Assembly: GCF_014696315.1 (NCBI RefSeq)
Contig: NZ_JACJPX010000010.1
Span: 91,797 to 155,796, forward strand
Reading direction: 5' to 3'
Length of the DNA: 64,000 nucleotides
Source of the DNA: Calothrix membranacea FACHB-236
GTDB lineage: Bacteria > Cyanobacteriota > Cyanobacteriia > Cyanobacteriales > Nostocaceae
Part shown: positions 1-10,406 of the stretch, piece after piece
How positions within the stretch are numbered: the first letter of the stretch is position 1
How the letters are laid out: every line of letters starts with the position of its first letter
The notes under the pieces: generated by a model
Seen by the model: only the letters and a program-made list of their open reading frames with translations
What the model was told of the DNA's origin: nothing
Databases searched by the model: none
Program-made: the position numbers and the translations under genes

Positions 1-1
1 G

Positions 2-1528
2 GCGATCGTTATTGAAAATGCTGGAGCAACTAAAGGTTTTTTAATTCTCTGCCAAAATGGTGAATTGTGGATTAAAGCTGCTAAAGAGTTAGGTAGCGAT
101 ACTGTCGAATTTATGCAATCATTGCTAGTGGATAATAGCGATTTACTACCAACAATAATCGTTAATTATGTGGCTAGAACTCAGTTCGATGTCGTACTTG
201 CCAATGCTACTTGTGAAGGGCTATTTATTAAAGATATTTTTATTCAAGCAAATCAACCACAATCAATTCTTTGTACTCCAATCGTCAACCAAGGCAAACT
301 TCTTGGGTTGCTGTATTTAGAAAACCACTTAACTACAGATGCGTTTACAGACAATCACCTGGAAGTTTTGAAAATTCTATCTTCTCAAGCTGCTATTTCG
401 ATTGAAAACGCACTACTTTATCAAACTATGGAACAAAAAGTGCAGGAACGCACTGCCCAATTGGCTCAAGCCAATATGGATTTAGAAAAACGGAATTTAT
501 TGATTCGTCAAGTGTTTGGACGTTATTTGAGTGATGATATTGTAGCCAATTTGCTAGAAAGCCCAGAAAGATTGAAACTTGGCGGTGATAGACGAAAAAT
601 GACTATCCTGACTTCTGATTTAAGAGGATTTACAGCCATATCAGAACGCTGGCAACCAGAAGAAGTAATTAATATCCTCAACATCTATTTTGAATACATG
701 GCAGATGTCATTACCAAGTATCAGGGAAGTATTAATGAGTTCATGGGTGATGGAATTTTAGTTCTATTTGGTGCTCCCAAACCCAAAGAAGATGATGCGG
801 CAAGATCTGTAGCTTGTGCTTGTGCGATGCAGTTAGCAATGAATGCTGTAAATGAAAAGTTAAAAAAATTAAATTTCCCGCAACTAGATATGGGTATTGG
901 TATCAACACGGGTTTGGTAATTTTGGGAAATATTGGCTCAGAGAAACGAACTAAGTACGGTATTGTCGGCAGCCAAGTAAATCTAGCGTACCGGATTGAA
1001 TCTTACAGTCTAGGGGGTGAGATTCTGATTTCAGAACAAACATTACAAGAAGTCGGCTCTATTGTCAGAATCAATGGGCAAAAGCAGGTACATCCTAAAG
1101 GAGTGAAACAACTAATTACTATTTACAATGTTGACGGTATTGGCAAACCATACAACCTTTTTCTACCCAAAGAAGAAGAGATATTCTTCAATCTGACTGA
1201 AATCATCCCCATCCAGTACGCCATGATTGAGGAAAAGCATATTAATGAAACTATGTTTCAGGGAAGTGTAATCCAAATCTCAGCAAAGGGAGCTAAAGTC
1301 TACTGTGAGAATCTATCTGAGGGTTGTTTACCGCCTGCACAAACCAACATTAAACTCAACTTATTAGTACCAAATATTCCAGCAGAACTACAAGAAGATA
1401 TATATGCTAAAGTATCGGAAAAATTAGCAGATTCTAGGAGTTTTTATCTTCATTTTTCTAGAAAATCTCTAGCTTTAGAGATGATGCGTTGGGCGAAATT
1501 TAAGTCAAAAAATCTGCTTGTTTTTTAG
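2..1528 (+). CDS. GAF-containing class III nucleotide cyclase, 5' end cut by window edge
   Basis: The reading frame is already open at base 2, so the N-terminus lies outside the window. The visible 508 residues begin inside a GAF domain (to about residue 140; the opening is typical of the GAF module of large cyanobacterial multi-domain sensor proteins). A coiled-coil linker follows, then a class III cyclase domain at about residues 195-375, then a C-terminal extension of about 125 residues shared with the next gene. Metal-binding aspartates are D206 (LTSDLRGFT) and D250 (EFMGDGI). The position holding the adenine-selecting Lys in adenylate cyclases is Glu (E246, INEFMGDG), and its partner is Gly (KYGIVG), so cGMP may be the product. 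The GAF domain would sense a small ligand. Cyclase assignment is firm; substrate and missing upstream domains are inference. Confidence 0.85.
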   Translation, partial: AIVIENAGATKGFLILCQNGELWIKAAKELGSDTVEFMQSLLVDNSDLLPTIIVNYVARTQFDVVLANATCEGLFIKDIFIQANQPQSILCTPIVNQGKLLGLLYLENHLTTDAFTDNHLEVLKILSSQAAISIENALLYQTMEQKVQERTAQLAQANMDLEKRNLLIRQVFGRYLSDDIVANLLESPERLKLGGDRRKMTILTSDLRGFTAISERWQPEEVINILNIYFEYMADVITKYQGSINEFMGDGILVLFGAPKPKEDDAARSVACACAMQLAMNAVNEKLKKLNFPQLDMGIGINTGLVILGNIGSEKRTKYGIVGSQVNLAYRIESYSLGGEILISEQTLQEVGSIVRINGQKQVHPKGVKQLITIYNVDGIGKPYNLFLPKEEEIFFNLTEIIPIQYAMIEEKHINETMFQGSVIQISAKGAKVYCENLSEGCLPPAQTNIKLNLLVPNIPAELQEDIYAKVSEKLADSRSFYLHFSRKSLALEMMRWAKFKSKNLLVF

Positions 1529-1761
1529 CTCAATTAACTAAACTATAAATCACACTGGCAATTATCAGCTTTGCAGATATTTATCAAAGAATAGAAAACT
1601 TCACATTCGTAGATATTGCCAGAAAAAAATACAAATACAGTAGTTAGCAGTTTTAGCAACTAAATGTAGATAAACTATATATAATTTATCTACAATGTTT
1701 CTTGAGATATATTAATAGTTTGTGAAAAAATAAAGTAATAATATATTACTCAAATTGGGTG

Positions 1762-3624
1762 ATGAATACGTTTATTTCTCGCGTATGGCGCTTTTTCCTC
1801 AGTCTGCTTTTTAAACAAACTGTTTTGATTCTTCTGCTCTTATTCTCCATTGGAGTGGGTGTAGCGTTAGCTAATATGTCTAGTCTTTCGACTAGCCTCA
1901 TAAAATCCCAAGCGCTGATGAATGCCGAATTGCAAGCAAAATCAATTATTGATGCTTGGAACCTTTATAGTAGTGCAGGTGCCGATCGCGCTAGAAAAGT
2001 TAAGGGAATTAGCATTATCCACAACTACCTGATCAAAGAAGGTGCAATTCCTCCGCCTGCAACTTACGCCATTGAACTCGGAAAAAACATCAGCGAACAA
2101 AAGGCTGGGATGGCAGTCCGGTTATACAGCGATTATCCATATCCCTGGCGAAAAGCCGAAGGTGGCCCCAGAGATGAGTTTGAGAAACAGGCACTTACCT
2201 ACCTGAGACAACATCCTGAAGAGAACAATTTTTCTCGTCTTGAGAAAAAAGATGGTCGTAGTTTATGGCGATATGGCCAATCTGTACGCATGGAGGCTAG
2301 CTGCGTCGCTTGTCACGACAGCGATCCTAATAGTCCAAAACGCGACTGGCAAGTAGGAGACGTGCGGGGAGTTTTGGCGATTACTCAATCTCTAGATAGC
2401 TTTACAGAAAAAACTAATAAAAGTTTACAAACGACATTTGTGATGTTGGGAGGATTATCTGTACTAGGACTTACTGGGTTAACTTTGGTTATTAGTAGGT
2501 TGCGCCAAACAGCTAGCGAATTAGAAGTGCGTGTCACAGAACGCACGGCTGATTTAGCTCAAGCTAATACAGATTTAGAAAAAAGAAATTCCCTAATTCG
2601 GCAAGTGTTTGGCCGTTATCTCAGTAATGAAATTGTCGCCAACTTGTTAGATAGTCCTGAAGGATTGAAACTGGGCGGTGAAAGGCGGAGAATCACGATC
2701 CTGACTTCTGATTTAAGAGGATTTACAGCCATCTCCGAGCGATCGCAACCAGAAGAAGTGATCACAATCCTCAACATCTATCTAGAATACATGGCTGATG
2801 TCATTACTCAGTACCAAGGAACTATTAATGAATTCATGGGTGATGGTATTTTAGTGCTATTTGGCGCGCCTATGCCTAAAGAAGATGATGCTGCTAAGGC
2901 GGTAGCTTGTGCTTGTGCTATGCAATTAGCCATGACTGCTGTTAATGAAAGGCTACAAAATTTAGGTTTTCCTCAACTAGACATGGGAATTGGGATTAAC
3001 ACTGGACTAGTTATTTTAGGTAATATCGGCTCACAAAAACGCACAAAATATGGTGTCGTTGGTAGTCAGGTAAACCTCACTTACCGGATTGAATCTTACA
3101 CCACAAGTAGCGAAATTCTGATTTCCGATGAGACATTAAAAGCGGCTGGATCAATTGTGCAAGTAAGTGGACATAGACAAGTACAACCAAAAGGAGTAAA
3201 ACAGCCAGTTACTGTACACCAAGTTTATGGAATTAGCGGAGATTACAATCTCTTTCTGCCCATAGAAGCAGAAGAATTTTTACCACTCTCAGGCATCATT
3301 CCTATACAATATGCGTTGTTAGAAGAAAAGCATATTAGCACGACTATATATCAAGGAAGTATAGTTGAATTGTCAGCTAAGGGTGCTAAAATTCGCATGG
3401 AAAATGCAGCAGGAGTTTCTCCACCACCTGCACAGACTAATATCAAACTTAAATTATTAGTACCAAACATCCCTCCAGAGCTTCAAGAAGATATCTATGC
3501 TAAGGTGTTTGACAAACCCGCAGACAATGGTATTTTTTATCTTCATTTCACTGCTAAACCGCCAGCTATCCAAGCAAGATTAGATGCTATATACCAATCT
3601 CTAAAAGGAGCAGAACAATCATGA
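1762..3624 (+). CDS. Membrane-bound heme-sensor class III nucleotide cyclase (Tll0287/DUF3365-like)
   Basis: A 620-residue protein. The ATG at 1762 is preferred over an overlapping GTG one codon earlier. A membrane helix (about 13-38) leads into an extracytoplasmic DUF3365/Tll0287-like domain carrying one c-type heme motif, CVACH (C181, C184, H185). A second membrane helix (about 225-247), a coiled coil and a cyclase domain (about 300-480) follow, with metal aspartates D317 and D361. As in the upstream paralogue, the nucleotide-selecting pair is Glu (E357) and Gly (G431) instead of Lys and Asp/Thr. The last 130 residues match the same unnamed C-terminal region of the upstream cyclase. The likely role is converting a redox or gas signal sensed by heme into a cyclic nucleotide. 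It is co-oriented with the upstream cyclase after a 230-bp AT-rich gap. Confidence 0.88.
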   Translation: MNTFISRVWRFFLSLLFKQTVLILLLLFSIGVGVALANMSSLSTSLIKSQALMNAELQAKSIIDAWNLYSSAGADRARKVKGISIIHNYLIKEGAIPPPATYAIELGKNISEQKAGMAVRLYSDYPYPWRKAEGGPRDEFEKQALTYLRQHPEENNFSRLEKKDGRSLWRYGQSVRMEASCVACHDSDPNSPKRDWQVGDVRGVLAITQSLDSFTEKTNKSLQTTFVMLGGLSVLGLTGLTLVISRLRQTASELEVRVTERTADLAQANTDLEKRNSLIRQVFGRYLSNEIVANLLDSPEGLKLGGERRRITILTSDLRGFTAISERSQPEEVITILNIYLEYMADVITQYQGTINEFMGDGILVLFGAPMPKEDDAAKAVACACAMQLAMTAVNERLQNLGFPQLDMGIGINTGLVILGNIGSQKRTKYGVVGSQVNLTYRIESYTTSSEILISDETLKAAGSIVQVSGHRQVQPKGVKQPVTVHQVYGISGDYNLFLPIEAEEFLPLSGIIPIQYALLEEKHISTTIYQGSIVELSAKGAKIRMENAAGVSPPPAQTNIKLKLLVPNIPPELQEDIYAKVFDKPADNGIFYLHFTAKPPAIQARLDAIYQSLKGAEQS

Positions 3625-3729
3625 ATAAATTTATTTTTTTCATTAATAAATGACATTGTTCTGCCCTGCGATTAATAAATGTTTTATTACGGCTTACAAA
3701 TTACGAATTCCAAATTAGTAATTCTTTTT

Positions 3730-4626
3730 TCATTTGTCAATAAACTCCCCCACACGCTGCAAAACTTTAGCGAATAAATCATGATCATTGGCATCAAACC
3801 ATTCAATTTGGGGATAGGCTCGAAACCAAGTACGCTGTCGCTTGGCAAATTGGCGCGTATGTAAAACTATTAATTCTTGAGCTTCCTCTAAAGAAATTTC
3901 CCCAGCCAAATATTGCTTAATTTCTTGATATCCTAAAGTGTTTAATAAAGGTAAATCAGCACCATATTTCTGACAAAGATAATCGACCTCAGCCACTAAT
4001 CCATCGGCGATCATCTGCTCAGTACGCTTATGAATGCGTAAGCGTAACTCGTCAGCAGCGCAATCTAAGCCTATTTGCAAAATTGGGTAATTTGGCGGAT
4101 TCTCCCCTTGTTGGTCAGAAATGGGAATTCCCGTCACATAGTATACTTCTAAAGCCCTTAAAGTCCGTACAGGGTCATGGGGATGAATTTTTTGAGCAGC
4201 AACAGGATCAACTTGTTGCAACATAGCGTAAAGTTGATTTTGACCAATTTCTGTGAGTTGCGATCGCAGTTGCAATTGCGGTGCTACTCTAGGAATTTTC
4301 ATGCCTTGGACAATGGAACGTATGTATAAACCAGTCCCTCCAACCAACAACAGAGGAGAACTAGCCACAGAAGCAATTAAAGCTTGCGCTTGTTCTTGGT
4401 AATCTGCTACCGTCATCGTGTTTGTCGGCGTGCAGATATCTATTAAATAGTGCGGTACCAATTTTTGTTCCGCTACTGTCGGTTTAGCTGTGCCAATATT
4501 AAACTCGCGGTACACTTGGCGAGAATCAGCACTGAGAATCACAGTTCCCATCTGCATAGCTAAAGCTAAACCCAAACCCGACTTCCCCGTCGCCGTTGCT
4601 CCACAAATTACAACTAATTTAGTCAT
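3730..4626 (-). CDS. miaA: tRNA dimethylallyltransferase
   Basis: This enzyme adds a dimethylallyl group to A37 of tRNAs reading UNN codons. The 298-residue protein starts MTKLVV and has the P-loop GATATGKS (residues 9-16) and the DSRQVY motif (34-39) typical of MiaA. Later come the GGTGLYI and HTRQFAKRQRTW segments, the last being the conserved tRNA-binding region. A longer frame of 24 more codons upstream is open but is encoded by a TTGGTAA heptamer array and is rejected as a start. The array begins directly at the ATG, so no Shine-Dalgarno sequence is visible. It is transcribed toward the cyclase genes and divergently from gyrB. Confidence 0.96.
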   Translation of the reverse strand: MTKLVVICGATATGKSGLGLALAMQMGTVILSADSRQVYREFNIGTAKPTVAEQKLVPHYLIDICTPTNTMTVADYQEQAQALIASVASSPLLLVGGTGLYIRSIVQGMKIPRVAPQLQLRSQLTEIGQNQLYAMLQQVDPVAAQKIHPHDPVRTLRALEVYYVTGIPISDQQGENPPNYPILQIGLDCAADELRLRIHKRTEQMIADGLVAEVDYLCQKYGADLPLLNTLGYQEIKQYLAGEISLEEAQELIVLHTRQFAKRQRTWFRAYPQIEWFDANDHDLFAKVLQRVGEFIDK

Positions 4627-4657
4627 TTGGTAATTGGTAATTGGTAATTGGTAATTG
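4627..4657. repeat. STRR heptamer array TTGGTAA at the miaA start codon
   Basis: Four and a half tandem copies of TTGGTAA directly abut the miaA ATG, so the miaA 5' leader is made of repeat. A second stretch of CCCCAGT/CCCCAAT-type heptamers follows at about 4700-4730. Confidence 0.85.
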
Positions 4658-4844
4658 TTCCCCTTGTCTCCCTTTCCCCTTGTCCCCCTCATCCCCATTA
4701 CCCAGTCCCCAATCCCCAGTCCCTAATCATAGGGGTGCAGCCCCTGTATAAACTTCCCACAAAATTGCCCTACAGACGCTAGCAAGGCTGATGTGTTAGA
4801 ATTTTGGAGTGATTTGACTTTTTTTAGCCTTTTGGCGATTTTGA

Positions 4845-6806
<1,962 letters not shown>

Positions 6807-8374
6807 TAAGTTGTGGCTTTAATTAGCTCGTCAAGAGTTAAAGTTAGCCGGAATTTGAACTCTTGAGTGGCAAACATAAAAACTAAAGTGCAATTTTGTT
6901 GATTAACTTATTGCACTTTTCCCATCTCATAGGTTAATCAACTATATTGCAAGGCGCGGTAAACGCGCCTTTATAGTTACTCTCGGCTTTTTTCCGTATA
7001 GCACGCACCCAAAAGCAATATAGTTAATGATGAGAATTAGTTGATAAAATACATAAACTTTAATCACAAAAATAATAAAATTCACTGAAACTTAACACTG
7101 CATGGAAAGTTTTCTTTGTCAAGCCATATCTTTTATTCTCAGTAGTTAAGCATTGGCAAGTTTGTTAACTTCACCAATATTTCAACTACATAAGGTACAA
7201 ATGTTTTGCTTTATTGAGTATCAGTAAATCTTGCCCCACTCAGAAATGTATTTGCTATCCTTGAATAGCAAAGCGCTATTTCATATCCGCGAAGGGATTT
7301 GTTCAGCAGCTGCAATATTCCTAGTTAACAAGAGAACTTACAAACTACTGTAGTAATGAGTATTAAAAATTACAAATATTTTACTTAAGTGGTTTTCCAA
7401 GTAGGTGTATAACCCCTTCTTTAAACTATTTAGCTTCAGTAGGAAAATTAATGTTCATTAGTAATGTCAAATCCTTTATGAATTGATTAAAATATCGTTG
7501 TATACAATAGGAAAAGTTTGTCAAGTTTCATAGGGCTGAAATCTCAGCAGTGCGCTAACGTGTGAATAAGACCAAATTTATTTCAATCCCACTTGAAGTA
7601 TCAGGCTGATTCGGCCATTACCTTAACTCCTCAGTTTAGGTATTTAGCACACAAAATGAAGATTACCCCCAGACAAACACCAGCATATTAGCTGTATCTA
7701 CCTAGCGAGAACTCCCGACTTAGCTTCACGGATTTACGACTTTATGAAGGAAATGTAAAAATACGTGCGCTAAACCTTCTCGCTTGAGTTAATATAAAAT
7801 GCGCTGTTTCTAAGTAATAAATGTTGTGCATTGTACTTGGAATCGTGCATGGGCAGGGATACTTAAGTATTAATGTAATGACAATGCCACTGCAATTCCA
7901 AAAAGTTTCAGAAAAGATTTAAGGGCATGACTACCATTTGGAAGTTCTTTTTGATAATAGTGGCTTTACCTGCCTTAAGGACTACAAGATTAACACACAA
8001 AAAGAGTGCAATTTCTGTGAAACAGGCTACAATCGGAACAGTCTTTACGGAAAAAATCTATCAACAGTTATGTTTATTTAACTGTAGTGGTAAATTTTTT
8101 TATCAAGACATGTCTTTTTTTAGACAAGTCAGTTAAAGGTAATATGCGCTAACAATTACGCATAGCCTTTACTAGTGTGAGTAAGTTAGCTACAACAGCG
8201 ATTTCCACACTTAGTAATAAACTCTCCAATAGGAGATCTAAAATTTCCGAAAATATCTCAGGCGACCTGGCCAAAAAAATATTTTCGGTGGCAAACTAGC
8301 TCTTAATATCTTAATAAAAGAGCAATACACACATCTTGAGTAATTGATTCTGCAAGGAGCATGAGGAACGCGGC
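6807..8374. other. 1.57 kb intergenic region, gyrB tail and sigA leader
   Basis: No convincing gene. Just after gyrB lie three hairpins: TCAAGAGTT/AACTCTTGA (6831-6866), AAAGTGCAA/TTGCACTTT (6885-6919) and AAGGCGCG-GTAAA-CGCGCCTT (6951-6971). The rest is AT-rich with scattered short runs. A 69-codon frame at 7927-8136 lacks family features and is treated as chance. The length fits a long, multi-promoter upstream region for sigA. Confidence 0.6.
6951..6973 (+). terminator. Candidate gyrB terminator hairpin
   Basis: An 8-bp GC-rich stem, AAGGCGCG/CGCGCCTT with a five-base loop GTAAA, followed by a short T-rich stretch (TTTAT). It lies 145 bases after the gyrB stop. The T-run is short, so termination is plausible rather than certain. 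Confidence 0.45.
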
Positions 8375-9547
8375 ATGAACCAGGCTAACAACGTACTCGA
8401 AAGCATATATCAGCCTGACCTAGAAATAATGAATCAGCCTGAGCTCGAGTTAGAAGAACTCTTAATAGAAGATGAAGAGGACTTGCTGATAACTGATGAT
8501 GGCGACATTGATGATTTTTTAGAGCCTCAGTCTGATGAGGACGACGCAAAGTCTGGAAAAGCCGCTAAATCGCGTCGTCGGACACAAAGCAAGAAAAAGC
8601 ACTATACCGAAGATTCTATTCGCCTTTACTTGCAAGAAATTGGTCGAATTCGTCTGTTGCGGGCAGATGAAGAAATTGAATTGGCAAGGAAAATTGCCGA
8701 TTTACTGGAATTAGAAAGGATACGGGAAAGGCTTTCAGAACAGTTGGAACGCGATCCTCGCGATAGCGAATGGGCAGAAGCTGTGCAACTACCATTGCCA
8801 GCATTTCGCTACCGCTTGCATGTTGGTCGCAGGGCAAAAGATAAGATGGTGCAATCTAACCTCCGCCTTGTAGTTTCAATTGCCAAGAAATACATGAATC
8901 GTGGCTTATCCTTCCAAGATTTAATTCAAGAAGGTAGCCTAGGCTTGATTCGCGCTGCAGAAAAATTTGACCATGAAAAAGGTTATAAGTTTTCTACCTA
9001 CGCTACATGGTGGATTCGTCAAGCAATTACCAGAGCGATCGCCGATCAATCCCGCACTATCCGTCTTCCAGTTCACCTCTACGAAACCATCTCCCGCATC
9101 AAGAAAACCACTAAGCTACTTTCTCAAGAAATGGGTCGCAAACCAACTGAAGAAGAAATTGCGACTCGCATGGAAATGACAATTGAGAAGCTACGGTTTA
9201 TTGCTAAATCTGCCCAATTGCCTATTTCTTTAGAAACACCTATTGGGAAAGAAGAAGACTCCCGCCTAGGCGATTTTATTGAATCCGATGGCGAAACTCC
9301 AGAAGACCAAGTTTCTAAAAATCTGCTGAGAGAAGATTTAGAAAAAGTCCTAGACAGCCTCAGCCCTCGCGAAAGAGATGTTCTAAGATTACGTTACGGT
9401 TTGGATGATGGCCGCATGAAAACCCTAGAGGAAATTGGCCAAATTTTCAATGTGACTCGCGAACGCATTCGTCAAATTGAGGCGAAAGCACTCCGCAAGT
9501 TACGCCACCCAAATCGCAATAGTGTTCTTAAAGAATATATCCGTTAG
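8375..9547 (+). CDS. sigA: RNA polymerase principal sigma factor (group 1, RpoD/SigA)
   Basis: The 390-residue housekeeping sigma factor directs RNA polymerase to -10/-35 promoters. An acidic N-terminus (residues about 10-65) precedes region 1.2 ([16 protein letters not shown]). Region 2 has [22 protein letters not shown] and the -10 recognition segment [18 protein letters not shown]. Region 3 and region 4 follow, the latter with [15 protein letters not shown] and [17 protein letters not shown] for -35 binding. The full set of conserved regions and the length identify the primary sigma. The ATG follows GAGGAACGCGGC. A strong palindromic terminator lies 65 bases downstream. Confidence 0.97.
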   Translation: MNQANNVLESIYQPDLEIMNQPELELEELLIEDEEDLLITDDGDIDDFLEPQSDEDDAKSGKAAKSRRRTQSKKKHYTEDSIRLYLQEIGRIRLLRADEEIELARKIADLLELERIRERLSEQLERDPRDSEWAEAVQLPLPAFRYRLHVGRRAKDKMVQSNLRLVVSIAKKYMNRGLSFQDLIQEGSLGLIRAAEKFDHEKGYKFSTYATWWIRQAITRAIADQSRTIRLPVHLYETISRIKKTTKLLSQEMGRKPTEEEIATRMEMTIEKLRFIAKSAQLPISLETPIGKEEDSRLGDFIESDGETPEDQVSKNLLREDLEKVLDSLSPRERDVLRLRYGLDDGRMKTLEEIGQIFNVTRERIRQIEAKALRKLRHPNRNSVLKEYIR

Positions 9548-9611
9548 TGATTAACTATCAGTTCTTAGTCATTAGCTTTTAACAAATGACTAATGACCAA
9601 GGACAAGGAAC

Positions 9612-9647
9612 AAAAAACCTGGGAATGTATACATTCCCAGGTTTTTT
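9612..9647. terminator. Perfect 36-bp bidirectional terminator palindrome
   Basis: A6-CCTGGGAATGTA/TACATTCCCAGG-T6: the whole 36 bp is a perfect palindrome, giving a GC-rich stem flanked by A6 and T6. It therefore reads as an intrinsic terminator on both strands, serving sigA (left) and the convergent high-light-inducible gene (right). Confidence 0.9.
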
Positions 9648-9698
9648 ATTTATACCTAATTTTGTATTTTAAGATTGATAGCAAATTAAAGATTGGTA

Positions 9699-9881
9699 TT
9701 AGAGAATACCCCAGAAGTGGAGAAAGCCTTTACCAGAGAAAAGCTCAATTAAAGCTGCTGCTAAAAAGCCAATCATTGCTAAACGGCCGTTCCAGATTTC
9801 TGCTTGCGGGGTAAAGCCCCAACGCCAAGAATTGCGATCTTCAACTACAGGCGCAGAGAAGGTTTTGGTTGCGTTTGTCAT
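9699..9881 (-). CDS. High-light-inducible protein (Hlip/Scp)
   Basis: A 60-residue single-helix member of the chlorophyll a/b-binding superfamily. The diagnostic helix motif [16 protein letters not shown] is at about residues 27-42; the conserved E, N, R residues bind chlorophyll and form the salt bridge. Hlips sit in the thylakoid membrane, bind chlorophyll and carotenoid, and protect photosystem assembly under excess light. GGAG lies nine bases before the ATG. Upstream at 9922-9939 is a match to the RpaB-binding HLR1 box, which is expected for hli genes. Which hli paralogue this is cannot be told from length alone. Confidence 0.95.
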   Translation of the reverse strand: MTNATKTFSAPVVEDRNSWRWGFTPQAEIWNGRLAMIGFLAAALIELFSGKGFLHFWGIL

Positions 9882-10406
9882 GGTAGGTACTCCAAAGAGA
9901 CTTTAATAAGATTTATGGGGTTATGTAAACTAATATAACAATGATTTTCATAATTGCAAGGATGTGTTTGTAGTTTTATTGCTAAAACTTGACGCAGAAA
10001 ACACTAACTGATAACCAAAGACCAAAATCTCTATCTTGAGAGGTAGGAGCAGATTTGATCTGTTGGCAAGAAGAGAACGTAATTATACTCAGATAAATTT
10101 TAAAAATTGCCTTTCCTCAAGCCAGAGGCTGAATTAGATGGCTTTGCTGCGAGTAAAGCGATAATTTATTGAAATAGTTTTGCAACTATTCTACCTGGAT
10201 TGCTGAGATTGCTCAATTTGAAAAAATTATGACAATTCAGGTACTAGCTATAAAGACTTTATATTTCACGTCTCTATCAAGTACCTGGCACATTTTTTGC
10301 CAATTTACTATTAGTCTGATTCTCAGAAATATTAATATTTGTTCACATTTATAATGTGAGAAATGCGAACAAACCTGCGATCGCACAATATGTTATGCTT
10401 TGTTGA
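9882..10406. other. 525-bp gap between hli and gyrA-type gene
   Basis: It holds the hli promoter region with the HLR1-like box, and the 3' side of the gyrA-type gene. No coding frame with family features and no strong terminator was seen in the rest. Confidence 0.5.
9922..9939 (-). promoter_or_regulatory. HLR1-like box (RpaB site) upstream of the hli gene
   Basis: On the minus strand the sequence reads GTTATATT-AG-TTTACATA. The HLR1 consensus is two copies of (G/T)TTACA(T/A)(T/A) separated by two bases. The second copy matches fully and the first has one mismatch (T for C). It lies 41 bases before the start codon. Known family biology: RpaB binds HLR1 upstream of high-light genes. Confidence 0.6.

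Noticed and set aside
4627..4698. Longer N-terminus for miaA
   Set aside because: The extra residues are encoded by TTGGTAA and CCCC-rich repeats and precede a P-loop that starts normally at the internal ATG.
7927..8136. 69-codon frame in the sigA leader
   Set aside because: No ribosome site of note, no family features, low-complexity context.
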